Below are positions 45,795 to 57,892 of a DNA stretch of 64,000 nucleotides, in pieces. The notes beneath the pieces are model-generated. The model was not told the origin of the DNA. It did no database searches and was given only the letters and a program-made list of their open reading frames with translations. Location of the stretch: the NCBI RefSeq assembly GCF_050947875.1, contig NC_134570.1:203683750-203747749 (forward strand). Direction: 5' to 3'. Position 1 is the stretch's first letter, and each line of letters opens with the position of its first letter. A program made the position numbers and the translations under genes. The stretch is from Dermacentor variabilis. Its lineage: Eukaryota > Arthropoda > Arachnida > Ixodida > Ixodidae.

Positions 45795-46563
45795 ACCCCA
45801 TTAGTATAATTGATTACTTTGGGGGCCTAGTATTTTGAGTTATTGAACAAAATGGCTGACAGCCTCGCGAGAGCGGTCCTCAATGGCCCTATACTATCAC
45901 TACTTCCTACTTCAGCGTACCTAACTACTGCTAAATCCTGGACATATGCGACTGTTCAATACTTTTTGAACCCAGCTATAGCAAATTTAGCAGAATATCG
46001 ACACCTCCTATTGCCTTGGAACAAAAATTCCTTTCACACTCGAAAAATCAAAGTAATTTTTGCCCGGTTACGCTGTCGAACACCGTAATCAAATTTTTAT
46101 CGTCACAGGGCTGGCCTGGCGCCCTTACCATGCGCCCAATCTGTGCTGAAGATGGGACCATAGATCATTTCTTTTTCTTATTCTGCCGCCGTTTTTATTC
46201 TTTAAGAAAAATCATTTTGGAAGTGACGTTCAGGCAACAAGTTATATATTTTTCAATTCTAAATATTTTCCCTCTAGGAGCATTGTCTCTTGGAAGCTAC
46301 CACAGGAATGTTTCCTCAGCCATGGAGGAATCGATAGTTGTGTCAAGGTGATTCTCCTGAATTCTGCAATCATTATCTTTTATTTATTTCGACCTGACAC
46401 TTGTACAAATTTTTGTATCAGCAGCATCTTCCTAATACCATCAAAATATTGGCACAATTCTCCGCAGTGGGTATGCGCCATCGTAGAAGGATATCCTATC
46501 CGATCTTGTAGAGTGCATCATAGCCACCCACGCTCTTAGGCCAACGCTGTTGTTGCGTAGCCC
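45795..46563 (+). pseudogene. LINE 3' end: RNase H tail, Cys/His region and 3' UTR
   Basis: NKMADSLARAVLNGPILSLLP (from 45840) is the end of an RNase H domain. The frames that follow encode HTRKIKVIFARLRCRTP and, shifted, a Cys/His segment (PICAEDGTIDHFFFLFCRRF) as in the C-termini of I/Jockey-like LINEs with RNase H. At least one frameshift is present. The 3' UTR continues to 46563, where the Gmr1-type element is inserted. The 5' part is missing. Confidence 0.7.
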
Positions 46564-47307
46564 TGTCAGGATTGGGGGCTCAATCCCATCACTCGAGATC
46601 CGTTGTCAAGATCGGAGTCCGGCATGAATTAGAAGGTAGCTGGCCCATGCCGTCGTCCAACTTATCCACGCTGAGGACGCTGATGAAGGAAAGGACTGCT
46701 TCTCATCGAGAACGAGGAATAAGGGTTCATTTACAGTATTTACATGCAGTTCATCAGTCTAGCATGACTTCGAGAGAAAGTACGTCAGTCTAACACGACT
46801 GCTTGAGAGAGTATCTCAGGCTAACATGACTGCTTAAGAAAGTGTGTCGAGCATCCGCACAACAGCGGTTTATAAACACTCGGTCCCCCCTTGATTCCAA
46901 GGGGACGGAAACGTTCGTCCATTCATTGTAAACGCGCCGCCTCACTCCGGGACGGCTTACACACACAGGCACACACACTCACTGGTTCACGGTCCGGTCC
47001 GGAACCGACGTCACACGGACTTCGTAGAACTCGGAGCTGACCCTCGCAGCACGCCCGGGTAGCCATTGTCCTGCGTCTTGGTCGGCGCGTGGGAAGGGGT
47101 CCCCGACCACCTTCCCGCGGCAACTCCCCCGCTCGCGGCCGACCCGGTTGGCGGTGTCGTGTTGCGGCACAAAGGCTGCTTCGTCGAACTCATTTAGTCA
47201 CAAATGCGACGAGGCTAGAGCGTAACGGTAGCGTTTCTTAAAAGTTGACGCCGCCGTCGTCGCAACTGGCTGGCAACACTTGCACCTCAGCTGGGCCGTT
47301 TTTAACA
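46564..47307 (-). repeat. 3' LTR (744 bp) of the Gmr1-type element
   Basis: Matches 52348-53221 along its length, except that a short (CA)-rich stretch here (about 46958-46980) is a 169-bp dinucleotide array in the other LTR. By eye the remaining sequence is a few percent diverged. Confidence 0.93.
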
Positions 47308-47719
47308 ACGCCTACATGGCCTGGAAAGTCTCGACTGTCCAGTGTTGGTAACCGCTGGGCAGGAAGAGACCGGCTGGTGGCCAGGGGGTGATGTCTTGGC
47401 TCGCAGTAACCACTTGTGTAATGATGTCACCGCCCCAAAACATCCAACAAGGACAGGCAACTGGCAAATGAACTCCACAACACGGTTCTGCGCCGAGATG
47501 ACGTACATTGGCTCTCACTTTAGACCCGCCAGGCTTCAAAGAAAACAAAAGTGCAGAAACAAAAAATGCTGCATTTCACTATGCCAATTTTTTGAAGCAA
47601 TTTCGTGCTGACAAATTCAGCAATCATGGAGGGAATCGTGCTAAATGACAGGGGATCTTCTTTAACAAAACACTAGTAACCCTAAAATTTAGGCGGGGCC
47701 ATCAAACGCGGAATTCAAA
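47308..47719. other. 3' untranslated part of the Gmr1-type element
   Basis: Lies between the last recognisable pol codons and the 3' LTR. No domain seen. Confidence 0.6.
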
Positions 47720-50591
47720 TTAGCATGCTCAAACCCTCCGCATTGCTATGCAACTTTCTCTTCTTATATCTAACGGAGAAGTACTCTTGGAGAGTGAGGC
47801 TCCGTCGGAGCAAGCGGCCATTTTTGTGTGACATTTGATTGAGCCCCGTCAAAGGACAGCGGTCGGTCTCGAAGATGAACTACGCTCCGTACAAGTAACA
47901 CAACAACTTCTGGGTGGCCCAAACTAAACAAGCGCATTCCTTCTCTGAAGCGCTGTAGGCTTCCTCTCTTACATTTAGTTTACGGCTGGCATAGAGGATA
48001 GGATGCTCCTCGTTATCGTCGCCGACCTGACTAACTACCACGCCCATTCCTCTGTCGCTTGCGTCGCATTGAACTATGAATTCCTTTGTGTCGTCTGGCG
48101 CGCGAAGCACAGGACGAGAAACCAATAGCGTTTTCAAACTTTCGAAAGCGTTCTCTTTGTCCTTATCCCAGTGTACGCTACTCGGTGCTCCCTTTCGGAG
48201 GGCGTCCGGTAATGGACTTGCCATTTGCGAGTAATTCGGAATGTACCGTTGATAGTACCCCACAAGTGAACGAAGGTCTGTTCTCGTGCGCGGCTGAGAA
48301 AATTCTCCTATCGTAGCTATTTTCCGCTCGGCCGGCCGTCTCATGCCCTGGCCGACAACATGGCCCAGATAAGTAACCTGCGAACACCAAAATCTACATT
48401 TTCGCGCTTTCGTCGTTAAACCGGCTTCCCTCAACCGTGAGAACACCTGTTTGAGGTGCGATACGTGTTGTTACCAGCTGTCCGAAAAAATTGCTACATA
48501 ATCCAGATATGGCAAGGCGAACTCCTGCAAGTCTTTTAGGACAATATTCATTAACTTAGAGAAGCTAAACGGCGCGTTCTTCAGCCCGAAGCTGAGTGCG
48601 AGAGGGCGATAAGTGCCTACAAGTAAGATGAATGCGGCATAGCGGCTGGCACTTTCTGAAAGGGGAACTTGGCAGTGCCCCCGCACCAGACCTATAGTTG
48701 AAATGTATTTAGCAGCGCTAACTCTTTCAATTCGTTCCGCAATGTTGGGTATCGGCTACAGCTGATCCCTAGTGATGACATTTAACTTCCTGTAGTCAAC
48801 ACACAGACGAGGGCCCTTGTTAGGGGTTTCTACCAGTATTAGCGGTGACGTGGAGTCACTCTCAGCGGGCTCAATAACGCCCAACTCTAGCATGCGCTGT
48901 ATCTCTGCCTCCATAATCTCTCTCTGTCTTGGAGACACCCTGTAATGCTTTGATCTTACGGGTTCGGTTGATGTCAGCTCTATTTCATGCGTTATTAGTT
49001 CGGTTCTACCCGGCCGATCGCTGAATCTGTCGAAATATTCCCCTAACACCTCTTTTAGCTCATCTAGCTGCTCGGGTCTTAGAGCATGCGAGCTTACCGA
49101 ATGTTTTACTACTTCTTCTATGCCGATTTCAGAGTTGGAGGTCGCCCTATACTCCTTAAAATTGGTACTAGTGCCATCGTGCTCTTTGATGGTATAGTTA
49201 ACGACTCCGCTCCGCTCTATATACGGCTTCATCAAATTGCAGTGATATATCCTCACCTCCTTCCTGCGACCGGGCATTTTCAGGGCATAGTTAGTATCTG
49301 AAAGTTTGTGCAACACTTTAACGGGCCCGTCCCAGTGAACTTCAAGCTTGTTCTTACTGGAAGGTTTGAGGATCATAACCTGGTCTCCGGCGTTAAACGT
49401 ACGAAGCCTCGCGTTCTTGTCGTAATAGAATTTGGCGTTCTTTTGAGCTACACCCATGTTCTTTTCGACTATTTCTTGGGTGGCGCTTAGCCGTTCCAGA
49501 AGATTTAGCACGCATTCAACCACTGTTGGACTCTCCCCTTTTTCCTCCCACATCTCTCTTAACATTCATAGTGGAGAACGGTGTGTCCTTCCATACACTA
49601 GTTCTGCTGGCGAGAACCCTGCCGCTTCATGTGGAACCGTTCGCAAAGCAAACAAAGTTGCCGGCAGACAGTTCTCCCAGTCCTCCTTGTGCTCGTAAGA
49701 GAGCGCACGCAAAACTCGCTTAAGCACTGAATGCCACCTCTCTACACTGTTGGACTGTAGGTGATAGACGGAACTGTGTATTAACTTTACCCCGCACTTC
49801 TTCAAGAATGTGGAAGTCAGTGCGCTGGTGAATACTGACCCTTGATCCGCCTGAATTTTGGCTGGAAACCCAACTCGTGCAAACACTATCAAAAGCGCGT
49901 GTACTACATCGGTGGAGCTGAGCTCTTTCGGAGGGATTGCTTCTAGAAACTTTGTAGCCGGACGCAACATGGTAAACAAGTACCTGTAACGTGATTTTGT
50001 TTTTGGCAGAGGCCCTACCGTGTCTATTTCAAGTCGTCTGAAAGGCTCTGTTATTAAGGGCACTACCTTTAGTGGAGCTTTCCACGTCTCTCCTGGTTTA
50101 CCAGAGCGCTGGCAGGCGTCGCAGGATCTTACAAAGTTTTCTACGTCTTTGAAACAGCCAGGCAAGTAGAATTCCATAAGCAATCTTTCCTTTGATTTGT
50201 TTATGCCTAGGTGGCCGGACCACCCATTGCCATGACAGAAACTCGAAAGGTCCTCCCTATACTTAGTAGGTGCGATTAACTGATCTAAAATCCTACCCTT
50301 TCGATCTCTGTAGTGCCGATACAACAATCCTCCTTTCTCATGTATCGTCACGTTGCGCCTAGAAATGCCTTCTTTAGCTGTGTGATGTAATCTAGCTAAG
50401 CTCTCACCATTCTTTTGCTCGGCTGCCAGTGACTCTCTATCCACACGTAAGAGGTGATCAAAGTTCTTTGAGGCCGGTGATAATAATGACCCTGTCTCGC
50501 TTGCGTTTGCGTCAGCTTGCTCTTCCTGCAGGCTTGAACTTTGACACTCTATAGATACGCTCTCATTGAGCTGGTCAGCTGGCAGGCTCTC
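47720..50591 (-). pseudogene. Pol of the Gmr1-type element: integrase, RT, RNase H
   Basis: Integrase at 50444-49566: zinc-binding H71, H78, C108, C111 and catalytic D141, D200, E235 are all present. TGA at 49566-49568 interrupts the frame, which then continues (49565-48756) through the integrase C-terminus into the RT start (LGVIEP..., LCVDYRKLNVI). A TAG follows. The RT core at 48686-48471 has lost its active site: motif A Asp is Gly (ISTIGLVRG), and the YLDD box reads YLDY. After a further break, 48446-47880 carries the tether and RNase H (QCDASDRGMGVV), with another TAG at 47880. Homologous frame persists to about 47720. RT is therefore dead while the integrase residues are intact. Confidence 0.9.
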
Positions 50592-52146
50592 CTAGACTGA
50601 TTTTTCATCCCTCGAGCCTAACTCGGATTCGAGTATTGAAGTTATCCCCTTATCTGCTTCAGCTGGAGCAGCTTGTGCATTTTCAGTCGAAAGCGACGCG
50701 ATTTTACGAGCTTGGCCTCGCGTCAATGCCTGTACTATGCCCTCTCCCAGTTTAAGCCCTTTGTCACGGAGTAACTGATTCGAATGATTCGAAAAGATGT
50801 AAGGGTACTGCAGTGACAAAAATTTGGAAACTGCAGCCTCAGTCTCTAGCTCCCCGAATGGTCCACTGATTTTGACTTTGGCCATGGGCAGACACACGCT
50901 GTGTTCTTCTACAAACCGTTTGATCCATGCTACTTCTCTGGTGAAGTCATTTACCGTCACGTAAGACGGATGGACAATGTCCATCGTGGCGGCACTGTCT
51001 CGCAGCACCCGGCATGGTTTACCATTACCTTGCAGGTCGTGAAGATATGGACTTAAAAGTTCCATATTCTCGTGTTTTTCCTCCACGTAGGAGAAAACTA
51101 CGCTAGGCTTGCCGCAGTTTATAGCTATATGTCCCAGTTTGTGGCATTTATAACAGCGGATTGGTCTGAAAGATTCGAATTTTATTTTCTGCTTTTTTGG
51201 TACTGTTTCGCCGTTAGGTTTTTTCCTCTTTTCTGCGGGTTTTTCCTCCACGTCTACAGGCTGCGATCGTTTAGTCTGCGAACCCTTTTTGAACGGAAAT
51301 GGTTTTCGCGCTCCATTTCGACCGTCCCAGTTTCCTTCCTCGGCGTTCAACTTTCTACAGGTTGCGTACTCTTCGGCTAATTCAGCCGCCCTTTCCACAG
51401 TGTTTACATTCCCTCTGTCTTGCACCCATAGTTTCACAGCTTGGGGGATGCTTTTGTAAAACTGCTCTAGATACATGCATTCAATGATCATGTCTCTGCT
51501 GTCGCACGCTTCCGCGCTTTTCAGAAACTCGACTAGGTTAGCCTTTAAGCCGTATGCAAACTCCGGATACCCGTCGCTATCTTTCTTGCCGGTGCTCCTA
51601 AACCTTTGCCAAGAAGCTTCGCCTGAAAGGCGGTATTTCTTCAGGAGGCTAGCCTTAACTTTTGCATAATCATATGCATCCTGTGCAATCAGTCTGGCGA
51701 TTACTTCCGCCGCCTCACACGGCAACATAGACAGCAACCTCTGTGGCCATGTACTCGGACCGAAGTTCATCTTCTCGCAAGTCCTTTCAAAATTGCATAG
51801 GAACAAGCCTATGTCGGTCCCGACCTCAAATGGCTTTAATAGCCTGTCCATGCGGTAGATTCTGCCTCACTTGATCGTGCCAGAGCTCCTTCACTTCCTT
51901 GAAATAACTCCAAACGTTTGCTTTCAACGTCAAGTTGCATTTTTCTTAACTCACGTTCCTCTCTCTCTCTCTGTCCCGTTCTTCTCTTTTTTTCAGAAGT
52001 TCCAACCCCATTTCAATGTCTTCCTCTCTGGTATGTTCGGAAATTGGCTGCAATAATTCCGATTTTAGCATGTCCTTGCGTATATCTAGGCCCAGTTCCT
52101 CACCAACAATCACCAATTCGTCTCTCAGCAGTCTCTTTAATTCCAT
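50592..52146 (-). pseudogene. Gag-protease of the Gmr1-type element, SCAN-like capsid
   Basis: An N-terminal piece at 52146-51946 (MELKRLLRDELVIVGEELGL..., charged and helical, with an R/E-rich end) is separated by small frameshifts from a 419-codon frame at 51851-50592. The latter begins with a SCAN-like capsid segment (FLCNFERTCEKMNFGPSTWP, then ...LLKKYRLSGEASWQRFRS). It has a CCHC knuckle CYKCHKLGHIAINC (about residues 232-245) and a retropepsin-like RDSAATMDI motif (about residue 285). It ends at TAG 50592-50594, after which the same frame continues into integrase. SCAN domains of vertebrate zinc-finger proteins are thought to derive from gag of Gmr1-like elements, which fits. The leader is 52147-52347. 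Confidence 0.88.
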
Positions 52147-52347
52147 GATTGCTGCTTTACTGCTTTGTTCCTGCTCGCTAAATCTAGCTAGGAAAACACA
52201 ACCTAGCTAACAGTCAACAATCTAGCTTCTTTGCAGTTCTAAAAACAAAAACCACAAAATGAAGCCTAGAGAGTCAAAACAAGAGCCAAGCACTCACCGC
52301 AGACACAGCACCACGTCGCAAAGTCCATCTCACAGCTGTCAGCCAGT

Positions 52348-53221
<874 letters not shown>

Positions 53222-53225
53222 GCCC

Positions 53226-55735
53226 TGTTTGTAATTAAGCTCTTTTACAGTTTGGCGGAAGGTGACGGGTGTCTCCCAGTCTCCCAATCAGGAGCTACGA
53301 AGCCACACCTTACCTCCAGCCTCAGCGATGCCTGAATAAACCACCACACAAGGCTTCAAGACTCATGCCGCCCTTTGTCCCGGCGTGCTGCCTCAGCGTC
53401 ACTCACCGATATTCAGCGGGGCTGACGACCAACACGTGGAGGACTGGTTGGCAACTCACCAGAGGGTGAGCGCAGTCAACATATGGGATGATGCGACTAT
53501 GCTGACTAATGGAAAATTTTATTTGACCGGCGTCGCCAGTCTCTCGTTATGAAATCACGAAGCGGAGATTCATAACTAGGCGTAGTTAAAGACAACGTTT
53601 TCGGAACTCTTCGGCCGCCCCGCGGTACGCAAGCTCCGCGCAGAAGAGCGACTTCATGAACGCGCTCAACAACCCGGTGAGGACTTCACCAGTTACATTG
53701 AAAACGTCGTCGACTTGTGTAAGCACATAAACCCGTCGATGCACGAGTTCGATAAGATGATAAGATCAAGCAAATCCTCATCGGAATAGCCGATGACGCA
53801 TTTGAAATGTTACTGGTCAAAGACTCACAAACCGTCGCAGATGTTGTCAGCTTGTGCCAGAGTTTCGACGAATTGCGCAAGCGACGCGTGCAAACTCCAC
53901 GCCCTCTGGAACAGAACGACTCGATCGCGGCCTTTACTCTGAGTGACCAGAATGCACTGTTGATTCAGATCAAGCAGTTCGTTCGTGAGGAGGTCGACCG
54001 ACAGCTCTCCATTTTATCGAGCACGCCCACACCTGGCCCCAGTCATACGACAAGTGATACAGGAAGAGGTCACTGACGCTTTGCCTTTCGCTCGTGCGTC
54101 CTCTGGAGTCTGCGCCCTTGTCTAACGCGCAAGTCGTCGCTGCCGGTTCGCGCCGCTAACCGACCGATTCTTCGGCGTCGCCACCCGTTCGGCCACCACC
54201 GGGTCCGCTAAGCCGACCAGTCCCCACGTTTTCGAACCCATTGCGCGCTGCGGGCAATCGGCCTAGATGTTATTCTCGTGATCATGCGTAACATGTGGCA
54301 TGCTTCTGTCGCCGTCGCCCTCCTTTTCAAACTGTGCCATGCGCACGTCTGCGTACGATCCTTTAACGGCACAGCACTGCTACAACAATCGTCTTCGCCC
54401 GAACGCCTGCCCTCAGCTAGCCGCCTGTCCCCATCGACGTCGCTCGCTGTCACCTATGCGCCGTCGCACTGCCCTTCTGACGTGGAAAACTATATGCCGC
54501 AGTTCCTGAGGCGTGAACTGCATCAACGTCGAAAACTTCAAGTAATCACATTTCTCCGGCTAACCTGAATAAAGTTTTTATGGATAGATTTCGTACTCCT
54601 GCGCTTGTGTACACTGGTGCTGCCGTTTCAGGGATAGATATCAAACTTTAGCGCTTGCTTAGGAAGGTTACCATGACGTCAAAGGGACTGTACCTCTGTA
54701 CCGCCTGCACGCAGTGTATTCAGCAGTCAGCCGCCTGCACAGCGCATGTCGTCATTCAAGATGTTATGTATCTCGTTGAGTTTCTTGTGTTACCAGCCTG
54801 TTAGCATGATGTCAACCTCGGTTGGTGTTTTCTATCTCGCCATCATGCTGTTATTGATTGTGCTCGTGCCGAGGTGGCGTTCTCTGCGTTGTGTTCTGCG
54901 TCGTCTGATCTTACGTCTGAAAAGTTGTTTGTTCACGATTATACGAACATACCACCCAGTAGCACAGGCCTTGTCCCCGTGTCCTGTATCGGTTTTGGTG
55001 GTTCCAAAGTTCTATTTACACCCTCTGAGACCGTTCAACACCGCAGGAACCTCGCGTTGCCATTTGCCGTTCTCGACATGCCGAACGGCGCTACAGCCTT
55101 GTTTGGAATGAATCCATTGTCAGTTCCCTCAACCTTACTCCGTGGAAAGTGTACAGGTACAATTCAGGCATTCGACATGTCCTCCATCTTTTACCATGAC
55201 GACGGGGACACCTTGCAACTTAGTGCCCTGACGCCTGCTACTGGTACGCCTGATCATCCACCTTAAGTATGTTTGGCTCCGCCATCGACGACAACCTAAC
55301 AGAGGCGTATCGCGAGAAACTTCTTGCACTTCTGCACCGTACACGAGTTTCGTGGCTCGCTGGATGACCAGAGGACGTACACTGTTCTCCATTCGATTGA
55401 CACCGGCTTCCAAGTGCATCTGCGACAGCGCTCTTACCACGTATACCTTGCTGAACGTCGTGTGATTTCCCAACAAGTCGACCACATGCTTCAGCGCGGC
55501 ATCATTCAGCCGTCCTGCAGTCTGTGGCCGTCGCCTGTTGCTCGCGTCAAGAAAAAAGATAGCTCGATCCGCTTCTGCGTCGATTACCGCCGATTAAACA
55601 AAGTTACGCGCAAAGATGCTTATCCTCTGCCACATATCGACGGCGTCCTGGACTGCCTTCAAGGAGCCGAATTTTTTTTATCACTAGACTTAATGTCCAG
55701 TTATTGGCCGGTCCTTATGGCACCATCTGATTGAG
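53226..55735 (+). pseudogene. Decayed Ty3/Gypsy relic related to block G
   Basis: Plus-strand gag pieces (53400-54076: FSGADDQHVEDWLATHQRVS, then LVKDSQTVADVVSLCQSFDE). A broken zinc knuckle lies near 54260-54315 (CYSRDHA, stop, HVACFCRRR). In the protease, the catalytic Asp is Tyr (LVYTGAAVSGID, about 54610). An RT start at 55324-55734 (LHSIDTGFQVHLRQRSYHVY; RFCVDYRRLNKV; LSLDLMSSYW) ends abruptly. The SIDTG-x2-VxLRQR segment resembles the RT start of the block G element at 18.7 kb, so they are relatives. Numerous stops. No LTR was recognised. It is directly adjacent to the Gmr1-type 5' LTR target duplication. Confidence 0.8.
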
Positions 55736-55973
55736 ACACAAACCATTCACGTGCATTTCACAGGCTGTCGATGAGAGGCTCTGCCAGAGGGGTCACTGAA
55801 GTCTGCAGCTTTTTTTTTCAGAGTCAACAAAGCACGCAATGCAATTCGTAGCTAGACGAACATACAGCAATATATTCCTTCTCTAGGCATAGGCTATCCA
55901 AACCATCAGAAATAATTGTGAGTTGGCTAACTCCTTCTCTTAAAACAATATAAGAAACTTTGTTCTGTGCATA

Positions 55974-56588
55974 AAAGGTGTCCCAAATATCATGCAGCAA
56001 GATTTAGAAATATGCACATCCCACGTAGAATAAACGTAATGTTGTTTGCTGTCGCTTAGAGATACTCAGGTTATTATTTTTGCATTCAGCCAATTACACA
56101 TTAGTCTTAATTGAGTAATCATTGCAACCTCTCAAAATATTATATTTAGACGAAAAGTGCCAATGAGTGACAATAAAAACTACCGATAGAGCTCTCTGTT
56201 GCTCGATACGTGGTAACAGTGGGTTCCGAGCGTGACAGAAGCCCGCGAATACACGCAACATGGCGTCGCGACGGGCCGCTTGAGGCACTCTGCGTGCGTC
56301 CGGAGGCTTCTTTGACGCTCGGAAAAACACTTTTGTGCAGCTCGTATCCAGCAACAGAAAGCTATATGGGGAGATTTTCATGTTGCTCTACAATTTTCTC
56401 ATTGGCACTTTTCATGTAAATGTAATATTTGAGAAATTGAATAACTAATTAAGACAATTTATGTAGCTAGGAGGAATTAAATAATCTGGTTAGCTCTAAA
56501 CGACGGCAAACAAAATTACCTTGGTTTTGTTCCGCTACGTGGCATCTGTATACTTTAAATCTTGGTGCATGAAAGCTGGGACACCCTG
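55974..56588. mobile_element. Foldback/palindromic MITE with GGTGTCCC ends
   Basis: The left end GGTGTCCCAAATATCATGCA matches the reverse complement of the right end (GGTGTCCCAGCTTTCATGCA). Inverted similarity continues inward in blocks: GAAAAGTGCCAATGAG at about 56153 against CTCATTGGCACTTTTC at about 56398; CTCTCTGTTGCTCGATACG against CGTATCCAGCAACAGAAAG; CCGAGCGTGACAGAAGCC against GGCTTCTTTGACGCTCGG. Nearly the whole 615 bp is therefore one imperfect palindrome centred near 56280. The terminal CAGGGTGTCCC type is seen in mariner-related MITEs. TA precedes the left end, while the right flank is CA. No ORF for a transposase. Confidence 0.8.
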
Positions 56589-57552
56589 CATATTTGCATA
56601 TGCGTATAGTGTCTGTGCAGGATGTTCACAGCGGAAATAAAGAAAAAAATACGGATGAGGTAGCTGCCGCTGGTGCTTTAATGCACTTGTCCTCCTATTG
56701 ACAGAATATACAGAAAAACGATAACATTAATTAACAGCCGTGCAGGCCCGCGCCAACCATGATGCAGTAAACTTCTAGTCGCAGTAAAATTTTAAGTGAG
56801 AAGGTAGAGGCAACTGAAAAGAAACCTCAAATGATGTGGATAATAGAACACTCTGGCAATGACATGTCAAGGGGTAGGGGGTAGGCTGGAGCATCGCCGG
56901 GTAGGAAAGGGGGCAGCTCTGACCCTCGCCCCCCCGGCAAACTCCGGAGTGGGCTCGGGCCCCGGAGCTCCCCCTGTAGTCGGCCCCTATGCTACACCCA
57001 CCACATCAGCGTTGCATCACCGAAGTTAGAATCCGGCCTACCATCATTGTACCGTAAGTACTTTTTCAGTACGGCCCTTCATCAAACAGCCTATACATAA
57101 CACCTGCATCACACAAAATCTTACTGGAGCAGCCATTAGTGTCAAGCTGCGATGTACAAGAGAACAGCTGCCTCTGGATGTTGTCTTCACCTGTACGTCA
57201 ATTTTTGCGACGAGTCACAAGCCATCATGAGCCCAGATGTGGATAAACCTGTTTTATTTTACCTCAGTTTTGATTTATCTTGCCCATGACGGTATATCCC
57301 CGGGAAGAAGGCTTACAAATATAAACCGAACTGCAAGCAATATCCGATGAATAAGAGGTAAATAAGATAGACGCTTAAGAAAACGTCACGTACTCAAAAG
57401 AAGGCACACTGGATATACCTTTTGCTTTCCATCTATAAGGACGTGAACTTTTTTTCAGGGCAAAATGGACGTCCGACTGGAGAAACCGTGAGCTAGTGAT
57501 TATTCTGGAATTCTGCCTTCCAAATCTCCTGATCAAGGAGGCGGACACCAAC
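56589..57552. other. Intronic sequence upstream of the sulfatase splice donor
   Basis: Contains a C/G-rich stretch near 56900-56975 and otherwise AT-rich DNA. The minus-strand frame at 57375-57758 overlaps the exon but is not the coding frame. Confidence 0.5.
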
Positions 57553-57712
57553 CTATGTGTATGCAGTAGCGGCCGCTCAGGAGCGCTCCCCTGGAAGGCG
57601 AGCAGGTCGGCTGCACGTAGTAGTTGTTGAGCACCACTCCCGTGCTGGCAAGTGCGTCGATGTTGGGCGTGGGGATCTGTGGGGAGCCGTGGAAGCTGAC
57701 GTCGCCCCATCC
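57553..57712 (-). CDS. Arylsulfatase B-like gene, catalytic exon (residues 1-54 of the visible protein)
   Basis: 160 bp: 53 codons plus one base. It reads [19 protein letters not shown] then [34 protein letters not shown]. The sulfatase signature C-x-P-S-R...L-x-G is present. The Cys (residue 37 here) would be converted to formylglycine in the endoplasmic reticulum and perform sulfate ester hydrolysis; the nearby Arg stabilises it. GW-D-V-FHG and PTPNIDALA are typical of arylsulfatases B/I/J. Such enzymes remove sulfate from glycosaminoglycans, mainly in lysosomes. The acceptor is TTCATCTCATGCAG|GG (phase 0) and the donor ATAG|GTTGGT (phase 1). The exon with the signal peptide and the DD metal ligands is not visible upstream. 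Confidence 0.95.
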
Positions 57713-57892
57713 CTGCATGAGATGAAGGTAATGCGAATACAAAATCGCCCTTTGACAAGGCGTGTTGTTTTTTGGCTCTACCAAAAGGAAAGTGTGTGTC
57801 CAGGTGGGAGAGAAAGAACCCTCAAGGAAAGTGCAGCAGGGTGGAGGCCTTGGCTAGTTGGAGCAGATGCCTTCTTAAAATGAGGGCTAAAA

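Noticed and set aside
46670..46710. CTGATGAAGGAAAGG, considered as a hammerhead ribozyme core
   Set aside because: No stem II separates CTGATGA from GAAA, and there are no flanking stems.
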